Part shown: one piece after another, positions 33,781-45,587 of the stretch
Layout: the number at the start of each line of letters is the position of its first letter
Numbering within the stretch: the first letter of the stretch is position 1
Assembly: GCF_030253575.1 (NCBI RefSeq)
Contig: NC_080566.1
Coordinates: 12,603,501-12,667,500 of the forward strand
Origin: Rhododendron vialii
Lineage: Eukaryota; Streptophyta; Magnoliopsida; Ericales; Ericaceae
Direction of reading: 5' to 3'
Length of the DNA: 64,000 bases
Notes under the pieces: generated by a model
Told to the model about the DNA's origin: nothing
Seen by the model: the letters and a program-made list of their open reading frames with translations, nothing else
Databases searched by the model: none
Position numbers and translations under genes: made by a program

Positions 33781-36732
33781 GCCAACAAACCGTCACTCTG
33801 GCCCTCACAAATGATCCGAGACGCTGTCCACCGAAGTTCCAAAACATCACCGCAAGTAAATACTATTATACGTTTTCAGAGTACGAAAATACGGAAAGTG
33901 ATTTCACAATCCCCTTTTTGATATCCACTCCGTTTTTTTGTGTTTTTAGGGTTGAAAGTGTATGGACTTTTTTTGCTAAAAGACAAAAAATAGATTGTGC
34001 ATATAAAAAAATAAGTGAATCAATTCCGAAAATATTTGCAAAATCAATAATATTGAAGTTTTTTGCATACATTACATACGTAAATATACAACATTAAAGT
34101 TATTTGTGTAGTTAAAGGGGGTTTGGGACAGGTATGGGTATTGGGGGGTGGGATTAGAAAATTATACCGTCTCCATCTCTGAGTGGGGACATTTATAGCT
34201 TGTTTGTTTGGGAGTTTTAAAACCCTTCGTACGGTCCTTAATAAATTCTCTCTCCACTCATTATTCTTAAAAATCTCGCACAATCTAAACCGGACATGGT
34301 CTTAAAACCCCACCATAGCCGCTACTATTGGGTAAATTGCGTAAAATCTCACTATTTTAGTTCTAACCTTGCTTGCGCCAGCAAACCTAGGCTTTCTTAC
34401 AAACCTATATGTAGGTATCGAAGTACAAGAACACCCTAAGCCAACGCAGGAAATCCATTTACAGCAACACCAGAAGCATAAAATATCTGTGTAAGAACAC
34501 ACACACACACACCCCCCCCCCCCCCCCCCCCCCCCCCCACAACACACACACACACACACCAAAATAAATAAATAAATAAATAAAATATCTGCACAATGCC
34601 AAATACAGCGACACCAGAAGCATCAAATATCTGTGCATAATGCCAACTTCAGTCAAAAGTAAGACGATAATCACAGGCTGAACTATCGAAAGTTTGCGTT
34701 CAGACCTAAATTCAATCGGGCTCAAATGCAGGAGATACTCATTACGACGATACAAAAGAGACCGACTACTTAGATAGCTAGTTAAACTTATTCACACCCA
34801 CAAACTAGACCTGGCCAATAAATCTCACTTTCTAGAACCGGATATTAGGTTGGATAAAATGTATGTCCTTGTTCCCTTCCAAAAATCTAGGATGGAGATA
34901 GTAACAGTCAATTATCAACGCTGAAGCATCATTTGAGGGTCCATTCCTCTAACTTATCTCTGTCGTTGAATACATATAGAACACGCCGGAAACTGACGTA
35001 ACCAACTCCCAAAGTTGCAGAGGAACAGCAAATACAAACTTTATGCATGAAGTCGCCCAAAAACACAAGTTAGGAAGCTTCTGTTCTTATTGGTACCACC
35101 TATTAGGTTCCATCCAAGTGTTAGTTTTCAACTTCTCTGTAGCTTAAGGGGACTTTAAAAAGTAATGAAGGTAACATAAGATAAGCCCAAAACACTCCCA
35201 ACATATACCTCTGTTTTCCTTCTTTTCTTTTTGATTACCCCCCACCCCCAAAATATACAAATATATACATACCCGCACGTGTATGTATATATTTAGATGT
35301 ACCGATATATGTCATGGACATAAATATACACATTATGATCATATCGTCTGTTTAGATGCCCAACCACTAGGCTAGAAGGGGACCAGTGGACCACCAAGTT
35401 ATGATTCCACCTTGAACAAAAGCAAGGTAGTAACTTTTTAGGACGAAGAGCACACCATGATTGAGTCGAGATGAGTCAAGTGCCAGCATTGCCATTTATC
35501 GACAATGCTTACGAATCTTACACAAAAGGCATCCACTCAACAACATGAAGCATCAGCCGTGCATAAAAAATGATACCCATAAAAGAGGGGAAATTAGCCT
35601 TCAATCATGCATCAACTAAGCCACAAAAGAGTAAAACTCACTGAGTTGCTTTTACACGTAAAGCGACAAAGGAGAAAAAGATAAAGCAAAAGAACTAATT
35701 ACAGAGAATAAAATGCTATAAACAGTAATTTAATTAGGATTTCACACAAAACACCCAAACACCACAATACCAAAATGGTGACTCTTCGAAGTGACTGTCA
35801 ACTCTAGCAAAGACTAGACTATTGAGCAGTAGCATGGTATGCATTATTGAGATGTTTCCTTCTTGATGAGTTAACCCATGTGGAACAATCGCGTGGTTAT
35901 AGTATCAGAGCTCTAGTTGGATTCAAGTCTCGTGATTTATGTTTATACCTATTTATGTTTCTTTGCTATTAAAAAATGTTTGCAGTGATAAAAAAAATGA
36001 TGCAAATTGTTGGTTGGGTTCACTTGCCATTAGTTTAACTATATCGGACAACTGTCGCTTTAACTTAGGCTTACAGAGACCTGTACTAAGCTAATGACGC
36101 AATAATTTATGTTCATCTAGCCCTGAAACAATACACTACAGAAATTTGTTATAGCATTTTATCAACACCACTCCCCGCAGAAACTACAAATTAGTTGCCT
36201 TGAAAACATGATAAGATGTTGTAAGAATCTCAATGACACCAGCAAAAAAGAAAAAGGCAAAAATTGAGTGCGGAATATTCGAAACTCTACAAATGTCTTT
36301 AATTATCAATGCTGGATCTTCTGAGCTAAGACATATATCTTACCACAGTCAAAACGTGTGACGTGTGTAGAATGATGAGAAAAAAATACTATAAAACTGT
36401 AAAAAACATGCATTGAAGTTTGAACTTTTATTGACATCATCTGCACTTAAAACTAGGACATCCCTTAATTACCAATCCGACCAATCAAACATGGCCTGAA
36501 TGTCATTATCAACTTTTGTAGTACGACATCTCTCAAATTATACAGTCTAAACTTTTGACAGTTGCAAAAACCAAAAGCAAACAAAACTAAACTAAACAAA
36601 AAGAACAAAAGTAAAGAAGGTAGTTTAGGACAAATAGATAAACCAAATTTGATTTGTACTGAAGCAAAACTGCACAAAGTAGATTTATAAACTAGTAGCA
36701 AGAAAACAAAATGCACCTCTTATCACGACCTT
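33781..36732. other. No gene seen; spacer with microsatellites
   Basis: A run of 27 C lies at 34512-34538 between (AC)n tracts, followed by (AAAT)n at about 34561-34584. The rest is AT-rich. A stretch near 35850-35990 with GATTCAAGTCTCGTG and an A-rich end faintly resembles a SINE, but I cannot support it. The part next to 36732 will include the 3' untranslated region of the second GT34 gene. Confidence 0.5.
34497..34584. repeat. (AC)n, poly(C), (AC)n and (AAAT)n microsatellite block
   Basis: Read directly: (AC)n to 34511, C at 34512-34538, (AC)n to about 34560, then AAAT repeats. Confidence 0.95.
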
Positions 36733-39357
36733 TCATGCCGGGAAATCAAATGGCAGAGGCGACACTGAGGAGGAATCCAGTAAATCTGGGTGCACGAAAC
36801 CAAAACTACGAAGCACCTGATTATCCGCAAAATTCAAAGCCCTCTGCATTCCATCCCAGCAACTCTTGCCGGAGTACATCTTATTATGCTTCCCACTACA
36901 AGGCTGACACCCGGTAAAATGTGTAATAAACGGCCGCCGCCAGCTCCACCGCCCATACCCCGCCTCCTTAAGATACGGTTCCATCATCTCCGCATACCCT
37001 TCGTTCACCTTCTCCGCATGCCGCCGCCTTAATCTCGGCACCTCCTTCTCAATCCCCACATACTTCTCCGTTATATTGTCTAGTGTCCCCACAATTTCTA
37101 ACCAATACCCTTCAAAGTAATACTCCCCCTCTACGTAAATCTTGTCCCCCCATTTCTCCTTCTCTTTAAGGAGGAGGTAAACCAGGCCCGACTGATCGTC
37201 GGATTCTGGGAAGACCTTGTCCTGGAACGTTGCTTTTTGGATTTTGCCCCATTTGTCATAGTTCGGGCTTTGTGGGCCCATGCTTGCCCAAACCTCCATG
37301 AATTCCAACGACCACTGGCAATTCCGGATCAAGAAAACACCGGCGTTGATGGCCACCCAACTCTTCTCCTCGTAGATCATGTTCTTCCAGCCATGGACTA
37401 CCAGATTGTGGTTTTTGTACCTGTTTATTAATTTTCCCAGATAAAAGGTAAGTTTATTGCCCGTAAACACATAGGATTACATCAACGCTTAAAACCAAGT
37501 TGAAAGATGTAAGGGCTTCAAAAGGAGCAATACACAAGCTACAAAAACATATGAAGTTGCCTATTAAGCACACTGCGTGGTTAAGATTCGAAAAGTGCAT
37601 TAAAATAGTCCCTCAGGACCTAATTGTTGGTCCATTTAAGTAACTGTGTTCACATTAGTATAAAAACTAACGTTAGTGAATTTGTCTGCAATTGTTTGAT
37701 ACCATTCAAAAAATCTAATTGAGATCTTTCAGACCTTTTAGACAGTGTAAGAATTTTGAAATAAATGTTCTTCACGAAAGTACTGCGTTTTTTTTACTCA
37801 AAAGTAAACACGACTACTCAAAATGAACAAAAACTTGTAGACGGCGGGAAGAATAAAAGTGTGGGAAATCATATGAAAGGCACCAACCATGCATAAGATT
37901 TTTAGGGCCGTTTGTTCGGCCGAATATGAACATCACACTAAACTATTTACAAGTTGACTGAATATTGGCATTTGGGTAAAATATGTATTTGGTCGACATT
38001 AAATCTGCTTAGGATATATAATCTCACAAAATATGGATAAGCCATATATGACATCATTAATCTAATCACCATAAAAAATGGTGAGATTATATTCTAGTCG
38101 AACTATACATTTTTTTTCAATTGGCGAGAGTAAGTAATGTTAGAATAGTTAGATTAGAAGATTGGGAGACAAGTTGAACTCCTGACCTCTTTTCTCGCGA
38201 TACCTAAGTGCATCGTGATGCCGTCAGGCTACAGGCATCTTGGCAATTATAGAACCCCAAGGGGCTGACCTAGGGATCAAGACTTGGAACTAATTAACTC
38301 CTTCGGAGCCAGTTAAGCTCTTACTTCAATTGGGGCCCCGCAAGTAGCAGTGAGATTGGTACCAAGATAAGTCAAAGTGCACGTAAGCTGGCCCAGACAG
38401 CTAAAATCATAAAAAAAATAAAAATCTTGGCAATTATATATCCCTTTCCCCATTAATCTAGCTAAACAAACAGGCTCGTGGATTACTTTGGCAAATAATT
38501 TGCAATTTTGCACCTAATCACGTTCCTGTAGTCTTACTAGCCTGTTATTAGCCTAGTAAGACTTCCACTAAACCAAACACATCCTAGATTCCTAATATAC
38601 TACTGTAGTAACAATTAGGAAAACGAAACGAGAGCAGCAGATCCAACAGCACTCAATTCAATTAATTCTCGTAGTACAAACTTCCGTACTACTATTACTA
38701 CTACCTTTCTAAAGGGAGCTTGAAATCCATGTCAGTGAACGCCGCGTCCGAATCGACCCACCAGATCCACTCGGCCTCGGGGTGCGCCACCATCGCCGCC
38801 CTTACCGCCGGTATCTTCGCCCAGTACGAGTGCATCTCCGGGTGCAGCAACACGTTGTTGTAAAACACATCGTACCCATGTATCCTGCAATAATCCACCT
38901 TGTTCTTGAAAAACCTCAGCAGCAAATGATCTCCAATCGGATTCTTACACGGCGTCGCCTGCGACCCCGTCACCACCACAATCCTCTCCCCTCCCCCTGC
39001 CCTGACCCCGGCCGAGAACGACTGGTGGTGCTTCATCCACTCCCGACGCTTGTCATCCCAGTTCCGAATCGGTCGGTCGATGGAGTAGCTGAGCCTCGGG
39101 TCGTCGTAGAAGGTCGGGTCAGGCGGGTCGTGGCGCAGGTTAACGGGGTCCGCGTTCGCTTTCTTCTGCTCGTTGAAGGGATTTGAGAAGCCAGGGTTTG
39201 TGGATACGAAGGACCATAGGGCGTAGACCATGAGGAGAGCGACCAAGGCGCCGCCGAGGAAGGGGAGGGACGACGTCGGTTTGGCTCTGGTGGGTTTATT
39301 TGCCATGGTAAGCGGTGGTGGTTGGAGGTGAGAGCGAGAGAGGTCAGGGGAGACCAT
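36733..39357 (-). CDS. GT34 glycosyltransferase, GMGT/GT6-GT7-like (one intron)
   Basis: Exon 1 is 39357-38705 and exon 2 is 37420-36733. The donor reads GAAAG/GTAGTA and the acceptor AATAAACAG/GTACAAA, which restores LERYKNHNLVV. The protein has 446 residues. It starts MVSPDLSRSH, like the MVSP start I recall for Arabidopsis GT7, which supports this ATG. A membrane anchor lies at about residues 32-50. Marks include HDPPDPTFYDDPRLSYSI, RPIRNWDDKR, PCKNPIGDHLLLRFFKNKVD, DSD (202-204, in WWVDSDAAF), AINAGVFLIRNCQWS and HFTGCQPCSG. The likely role is a Golgi UDP-galactose:mannan alpha-1,6-galactosyltransferase or a close relative. The 1,284-bp intron carries SINE insertions. The first paralogue, downstream at 27980-29296, has no intron. 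Confidence 0.92.
38109..38236 (-). mobile_element. tRNA-derived SINE-like element (minus strand)
   Basis: On the minus strand it reads CCTGTAGCCTGACGGCATCA, close to a tRNA A box. GGTCAGGAGTTCAACTTG then resembles a B box, and the element ends in an A run (T at 38109-38117 on the plus strand). No target duplication was found, so the ends are approximate. Confidence 0.5.
38237..38438 (+). mobile_element. SINE with 15-bp target duplication
   Basis: The 172-bp element (38252-38423) sits between two perfect copies of ATCTTGGCAATTATA (38237-38251 and 38424-38438). It begins near AACCCCAAGGGGCTGACC and contains AGTCAAAGTGCACGTAAGCT and GGCCCAGACA, a 3' module common to a widespread plant SINE group. 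It ends in an A-rich tail (ATAAAAAAAATAAAA). It lies in the intron of the second GT34 gene, in antisense orientation. Confidence 0.92.
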
Positions 39358-40259
39358 TTTTGAAGGGGGTTTTGGAGGCGGTGGTTGTCGGTAGTAGTAA
39401 TATGTGGGTTTCGTGTAGTAGTAAGGAATTCAACGCCATTGGTGGACAGAGAGTGAGAAGTCCATTTTTCTTGCTCTGATGGATATGCTGCCACTGCGAG
39501 ATTTGGGGCTGTAATTTAGTGGGTTTTCGTGATTTAGTGATTTCGTGACGACAGGTGAGAGTGATAAATGTTGGAGTGATTAGGGGAGTGGACGGAGGAG
39601 GAGCGGGGGCAGCTTAAATGCTGGTTGTCTTAAGGTGGACAAAGTAGTTAATGAAATACTACTTCTCGGCGCATTGACGTGGTGCCACCCATCTATTTAT
39701 ATTTGGTTTTGTGTTTGTTTGGAAAAATATAATGATCTTGCGGCACGGTTATATGGTGCCCAAAAATCTTTCTCTGCTACACAAATGTGCTATAAAAAAA
39801 AAATTTGTTGGAGCACTACCACGTAATGTATAAGAGCATGGAATGATTACTCGTGTTGAGACCGAGCTGATAGTTTTTGAGTGGTCGGCTAACTCGGCCT
39901 CGAACCGTCTCGACCGCATGCAACCGATCCTGAATATACATCATCAGTATTGAATGGCCTCAATCCATGTGCCCGAAGTAGGTCTCGAGACTGATTCAAC
40001 AGTATTGAGAGTCGGCCACGAGACCTATTTCAAACGCATTCGGCCGAACAAGAATTGATCGATGATAATGCATTAGCGTATTAGCGTGTCATATGGTGTC
40101 ACCGTTTCATAAATTCGTTTTCTTTACAAGTGGCGGGCTAGAAGTAGATTCAGGAAAAGTGAGAAACACGTTTGGGATATCACACATTGGGCATGCACCG
40201 ACACTTGTGAGCAGTAGTATTTTGGATTTCTGTTTGGGGGGCTGGGAAAACATCAGAAA
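39358..40259. repeat. Upstream flank of the second GT34 gene; duplicated at 40840-41480
   Basis: No other gene is present. From about 39490 to 39720 (GTGATAAATGTTGGAGTGATT, GTCTTAAGGTGGA) and from about 40160 to 40250 (GGGCATGCACCGACACTTGT, GGGCTGGGAAAA) the sequence matches 40840-41015 and 41395-41475 in the same order. The promoter of the minus-strand gene must lie here. Confidence 0.65.
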
Positions 40260-40540
40260 TGATATTGGTACCGACGGGTACCGTAGGGAAAATACACCGA
40301 CGGTCGCACCAGGTCATTCTCGGCCATCGGACGGTCAATTCGATCCGTCCAATAATTTTTTTTTAAAAAATCGAGTGGGTCTATGCCGGAATTAATGGGT
40401 GTTTGGATCGAGCACCTACGCACGTCGGATGTCATTGATTCCCGTGCAGACCCACTCGATTTTTTAAAAAAATTATTGGACGGATCGGATCGGCCGTCCG
40501 GTGGTCAGAAACGGCCGGACGCGGCCGGTACCAATAGCAG
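40260..40540. mobile_element. Foldback MITE (GGTACC ends)
   Basis: Arms of about 120 bp are inverted copies: ATTGGTACCG...CGGACGG...AAAAAATCGAGTGGGTCT on the left, and AGACCCACTCGATTTTTT...CCGTCCGG...CCGGTACCAAT on the right. A half copy is at about 44098-44262. The ends are approximate. Confidence 0.65.
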
Positions 40541-42094
40541 TATTCGGAAAACATTATCCTTTGTTGTTTCTGGGCCTATGTTAGATTTTACCGGTCCACC
40601 GCTTGAAAAGCTAGTCTGGATTTTTTTTGTTTTTGTTTTTGATCCTTAGCTAGCCTGGATAAGGTATTCTGTAATCCAGTTCCCCAAGTTAAGGAGGTCT
40701 AAATCTAAACGGACAAAAGGAGGGTCAGCTGGCAAAATACGTGATTTCGATGTTGGTGTTTTAAAATGTAATGTAAATAATATGTCACGTAATATATACC
40801 AATTTTTATTTTCATGTGGGACCTATGTAGAGGAATTGCGGAATTTGGGACTGCGATTTTTCGTGACGAAAGGTCAGAGTGATAAATGTTGGAGTGATTA
40901 GAGGAGAGGGCGCAGCGTAGAAGCTGGTGTCTTAAGGTGGAAAAAGTACTGTTTTTATGAAATGCACACAGCACGTTGACATAGTGTCACCGATCTATTT
41001 GTGTTTAATTGTACGTGTATTCGAGGCAAGCTTTGAGGCCAATATGTCTCATTTCTATCTGGAGCACACAACTAAACGTGAATAGATCAATCACACTACG
41101 TACCTTAGCACACAAGGGAGCGTAAAATGGGGAAAATTTATTCAGTTCCCCTAAGAGCATTTCCAATTGCCTCCACTCTTCCTCCTTTTAGCTTCGTCCC
41201 CGAGAAAAACGCCTCAAAAGCTCCACCCAACAACCTCGCTTCTTCTCAGTAAAACCCCATTCGCTAGTAACTCGCCTATTGAGGCAACTCTTTCTCTTCC
41301 TTTTTCCTAGAAAAGTTTTTTAAAATCTAGACTGTCCAAAACATTTTTGAACGGTTAAATTAAGAACGATAGGAGAGCAGTGAAACAGAGCGGTGGGATA
41401 GACTTTCTGTTGGGATTTTGCACATGGCATGCACCTGACACTTGTCTGCTGTGTTTTTTTTTGTTTGGAGGCTGGGAAAATGGTTTCCCCATTCTCTATC
41501 CATTATCGGTCTTTACCCCAAGCACAATTTTGCTAGTACCACGTACATGTACAAGTCAGATCGAAAAAGCAAAAAACATGTACAAGTATTTAAATAAAAA
41601 AAATATTCTTCATATTTTATAATTAGCGGGAGTTATTAGAAAGTTAGACTACTCTGGCACAATAAAAACAAATCAGCCCACTGGAAAACAAAAATGAAAA
41701 AAAATAAAATAGACCCAATATTACGTGTGAATTGTGATTTTAAAATCAGAACACTCGTGATTTTAATTGCTGCCAAGCATCACCCGGTAGAGCAGTACAG
41801 AATCGGCCGCTCATCTCTGTAGTTGACGGCTCAAACCAAGTAATAAACGGTTCAAATTTGTACGCAATTTGTATGCGCTCAGATTTGATCTGAACAATCT
41901 GTGCCGAGATAAACACCCCGATCGACCACTCTACTTAGCCTCTGCACCCGTTTGGCAGCATCTCCAGGTCCGATGATTGTAAGGGATCGTTTGGATAGAG
42001 TATTAGCAAGGGGCATTAGTTATGCCCCTTATAAGGACGTGGGCCTAGGGCTAAGCCCTTGTTTGGGAAGCCAAATGGCTGCCGGTATTATTTA
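40541..42094. other. No gene seen; second copy of the duplicated flank
   Basis: The stretch 40840-41480 repeats the flank upstream of the second GT34 gene. The remainder is AT-rich spacer; 41760-41960 shares phrases with 27040-27150. Confidence 0.55.
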
Positions 42095-42333
42095 GGCCCC
42101 GTTCCGGAACGTAAAATAAGTACTTATTTTTTAAGAAGGCAATTTCAAGCTCAAAAATAATATGTTTACGCAAATAATTTTTTTACGAATATGGATCTTG
42201 TTTAATAGATCTCATCAAAATTTTTAATACGATGCAAAAAAAATTAAAAAATTATTTTTTATTTACATTATTTTTTAGTTTGAAAATGTAAAATAAGCTG
42301 CTTATTTTTTAAGAAGGTTTCTGGAACGGAGCC
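42095..42333. mobile_element. PIF/Harbinger-like MITE, copy D
   Basis: This 239-bp element starts GGCCCCGTTCCGGAACG and ends TTCTGGAACGGAGCC, between TTA duplications (42092-42094 and 42334-42336). It belongs to the same family as 23786-24023. It has the best-kept ends of the four copies. Confidence 0.88.
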
Positions 42334-42584
42334 TTAGTCGCCACTTTTTGCAATACCTGCCAAGGGGGCTTGCGGGGTATTAGTTATGGATGTGGTTTGA
42401 GGTGTTATTAAGTTATACCCTCGATCCCCCTTGAAATTAGACAATTTCACCCCTTCTTATCCCCTTCCCCAACCCCTTTGCTGGGTTTTTTGATTTAGCA
42501 GGAAAACAAAAGGAAGAAGAAGAATAGAAAATCGGAGAGAGAAAAGATGAAGTGTTCCAAATTTTTAAAAAATATAATTAAAAA
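42334..42584. other. Short spacer
   Basis: No feature is seen in this AT-rich stretch. Confidence 0.5.
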
Positions 42585-43163
42585 ATTAAGTGTTCCAAAT
42601 TTTAATTCGTTTGAACTGGTGCAAAGATTTTAGTTTTCTGATCATTTTATCATAAATATTCATAATTAAATTTTGACTCGAGGACTCTCGTTGATTAGCC
42701 CTGAGAAAGTCATAGAATCTAATATCACTTAAGCCTAATCAACGAGAGCCATAGAGTTAAAATTTAATTATGGTCATTTAGAATAAAATGATCAGAAAAC
42801 TAAAATCTCTCCATCCGTTCAAACGGATTGAAATTTAGAACACTTAATTTTTCAATCTCTTTAGACAGTTTATATATTAAAAAATATGGTTAAAAAATTA
42901 AGTATTTCAAATTTCAATCCGTTTGAACCGGTAGAAAGATTTTAGTTTTCTGATCATTTTATCTTAAATGATCATAATTAAATTTTGACTCTAGAGCTCT
43001 CGTTGATTAGCCCTAGAAAAGTCGTAGAATCAAATATCTTTTAGGACTAATCAACGAGAGCCATAGAGTCAAAATTTAATTATGGCCATTTAAGATAAAA
43101 TGATCGGAAAACAAAAATATTTCCACCCGTTCAAACGAATTGAAATTTGGAACACTTTAATTA
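42585..43163. repeat. 312-bp tandem hairpin repeat (two units)
   Basis: Two units with a period of 312 bp (starting near 42585 and 42897) each fold into a hairpin. One arm carries TTTTCTGATCATTTTATC and CTCTCGTTGATTAG; the other carries CTAATCAACGAGAGCC and ATAAAATGATCGGAAAAC-like sequence. It can also be parsed as one whole element flanked by two half elements. A related single copy lies at 23111-23415. Confidence 0.8.
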
Positions 43164-43882
43164 TTTTTTAAAAATTGAATTTTATAAATAAAATTTGTTA
43201 AATAATAATACTAAATTCTTTAATTTGTTAGTAGAATACTTGTGAAAGAATAATTAAATTTGCAATTACATATAAAACGTAATACATAATTAATTTAGGG
43301 ACTGCACAAGGGTAAAATGGTCATTTGATAGTTTTTTATATCATCCAACATTCCTTATACCCCCCTATTAATCCTCTATCCAAACAAAATATTATTTAAT
43401 CTTCATTTTCTAATACCTCATCCAAACAACCTACTATTTAATCTTCTCTTTATAAACATCACATCAATGTGGTTCATTCCTTATTAACTAATCAATTATT
43501 CTAGGACCACACTCATATACACACCTACACAATGTATGTGTGTGGGTGTGTATATGTGTGTGGAGGTAGAATTACTTTTAACTAATACCCCCTTACTATC
43601 TTATCTCCCGTATTAACTAATACCCAAAATTCTTTTCCCGCATCCAAACGAACCATAATGGTAGACCAAACGTGTCTTGTTTTACTAGAAAGAAAGACAG
43701 AGAGGAAGAAACCGCAGTGACGGTTCAAGAAGCAAAGGGGTCGGTCCACGTGACGGCCTGACACTGGTGGCCCGGTTTGATGGATTTCTCTCTGTACTAT
43801 TGAAAAAGACCGCTGCAACTTACTACTTTTGTTTATTCAATTTTTATAATTAATACATAATACGAGACGTATCATACAAGAT
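43164..43882. other. No gene seen; AT-rich spacer
   Basis: A TG/CA-rich, partly self-complementary stretch lies near 43508-43562. Nothing coding is supported. Confidence 0.5.
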
Positions 43883-43956
43883 GCTCTCGTAGCTCAGTTG
43901 GTTAGAGCACCCGTTTAGTAAGCGGGAGGTCTTGAGTTCAACTCTCAACGAGAGCA
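43883..43956 (+). tRNA. tRNA-Thr (anticodon AGT)
   Basis: The 74-nt sequence folds into a full cloverleaf. The acceptor stem is GCTCTCG with CGAGAGC. The D arm is GCTC/GAGC. The anticodon stem is CCCGT/GCGGG around the loop TTAGTAA (anticodon AGT, threonine). The variable loop is 5 nt and the T arm is TTGAG/CTCAA with loop TTCAACT. The discriminator base is A at 43956. No intron and no encoded CCA are present, as usual for plant nuclear tRNA genes. A short T run follows from 43958, the usual RNA polymerase III stop. It looks functional. Confidence 0.95.
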
Positions 43957-45587
43957 GTTTTTCCGTTTTCAGACCCAGTCTTTTCCTTTTCCACGCAAGA
44001 ATGGAATATCTAATCAACCATTGAAGATTTTTTTTCCCCCCCTCCATTTTTTCCTACACACCTTGGATGAGGAGGGGTTTGAAGGACAAATTAAAAAAGG
44101 GTGCTCGGATCAAGTACCCTACACACCTTGGATGCCATTGATTCTCACGAAGGCCCACTCGGTTTTATTTTTTAAAATTTTTGGACGGCTCGGATCGGCC
44201 GTCCGGTGGCCATCAGTGCATTTTCTATACGGTACCATCGGTACCAATAGCAGTACTCAAATATTTTAACTATTTTTTGTTATAAGGAAATTGTTCAATG
44301 GTCTAGTTTTTTTTTTTTCAAGAAAGGAGGGCAAATAAATAGTTCGAAACCAAATTAAATGGTTCAAGTGAAATATTATGAAACATGAGGTCTAAAATTA
44401 AAAAAAAATTAAACTTCAAATTGGGGTTTTAAGCAAACTTTGTGGGAAAAAACAAAAGGTAAAGAAAAACTATAAGCAGACAGAGAGAATAAAAGCAACC
44501 TATCCACTATGGTGTGAGCGGCATCGAGATTTGCGAAGAAACCTTCTTCAAAGTCGAGGAGGACACATATATTGAAAAAGACATTGTTAGAAGTTTTGAT
44601 GCCTATTATATTATCGATGTTTTTAACGACATGAAAAACGTCACAATTCAAGATGCCTCACTTTTGTAAATAAATTAAATTGAAATTACTCTTTTTTGGT
44701 ACCATACATGCATATGACAAACATCACTTATAATAGCTATTATTATATTATTTTAATTTTTTCTAAAGTCAACAAATATGCATATTGTGGTTCATCTTTT
44801 TAATTTTTTTAGTAAAGTATAATTTTCACTCCCACCAAGATAAAACCTCGCTCCATCCCTACATGGAAATGACAACACCACAAAATTATAATGAGATAGT
44901 CAAAGATTTACATTTTCATAATGAGATCAGCCAAGATTGTTTTTCACAAGTTTTCAATTTATTTGTTCATGATTTGTGAAGTTATATCAATTTTGAAACA
45001 TACATAAACGCACGCTCTCTTTTATTCAAGTTTGGCAGAATTAGCATCTTGTGAACTAGAAAAACCTATTTTCAGATTCTTATTTTGTGCCGATAAAGAA
45101 AAACGATGAGCGCATTAGGTGAGCCAACTAGTATAATGGAGGAATTAGAGTTGAATTTTGATGTTGCTTAGTTTTTTACGCGAATAAATCCCGAAATATT
45201 TGTGGCTAGTTCAGGGGGGGGGTTCGCCACCCCTTGAATCTAAAATGACTTGTGGCAAAATGTACTACAGTACTCCGTTTTAAAGATGAACTGAATAGTG
45301 CAGAATCCATCTAAAAATTACTTTTCGGATAACTTTTAGATTCTCAACATAAATTCACCCGCTAACCTTCTGTAAAATCTACAATTTTTTAAATTACTAT
45401 CCAAACATTTTTATTGATTCTAATTATAATTCAATATTTGAAGATCTATAATTAGGCAATCAAAATTTAAATAATACTGTAATTGACTCTCAAACACCCC
45501 ATTATTAATAAAATACAGCTTAGAAAAGCTTTCGAGTGTTGGACCACTTCAAAGAAAATGGTCAAAGTTTGCTGCGGCTCGTCTAAA
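43957..45587. other. No gene seen; AT-rich spacer with a half MITE
   Basis: The stretch 44098-44262 repeats the right half of the foldback element at 40260-40540 (CCGTCCGGTGGCCA, GGTACCAATAGCAGTA). The rest is AT-rich with short chance frames. Confidence 0.5.

Larger units (their letters stand above)
37421..38704 (-). other. Intron of the second GT34 gene
   Basis: This 1,284-bp intron has GT at its 5' end (38704) and AG at its 3' end (37421). It holds a SINE with a perfect target duplication (38252-38423) and a second SINE-like sequence (38109-38236). The remainder is AT-rich. Confidence 0.9.

Noticed and set aside
34302-34755. Gly/Cys/Val-rich minus-strand frames
   Set aside because: They come from the poly(C) and (AC)n microsatellite block.
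35850-35995. Possible SINE with a B-box-like GATTCAAGTC and an A-rich end
   Set aside because: No convincing A box and no target duplication could be found.
38782-39494. Frames of 134 and 153 residues overlapping exon 1 of the second GT34 gene
   Set aside because: Both are shadows; the GT34 frame has clear family motifs and splice sites.
43500-43565. Inverted CA/TG-rich stretch that could form a hairpin RNA
   Set aside because: It is short, low in complexity and best explained by microsatellite growth.
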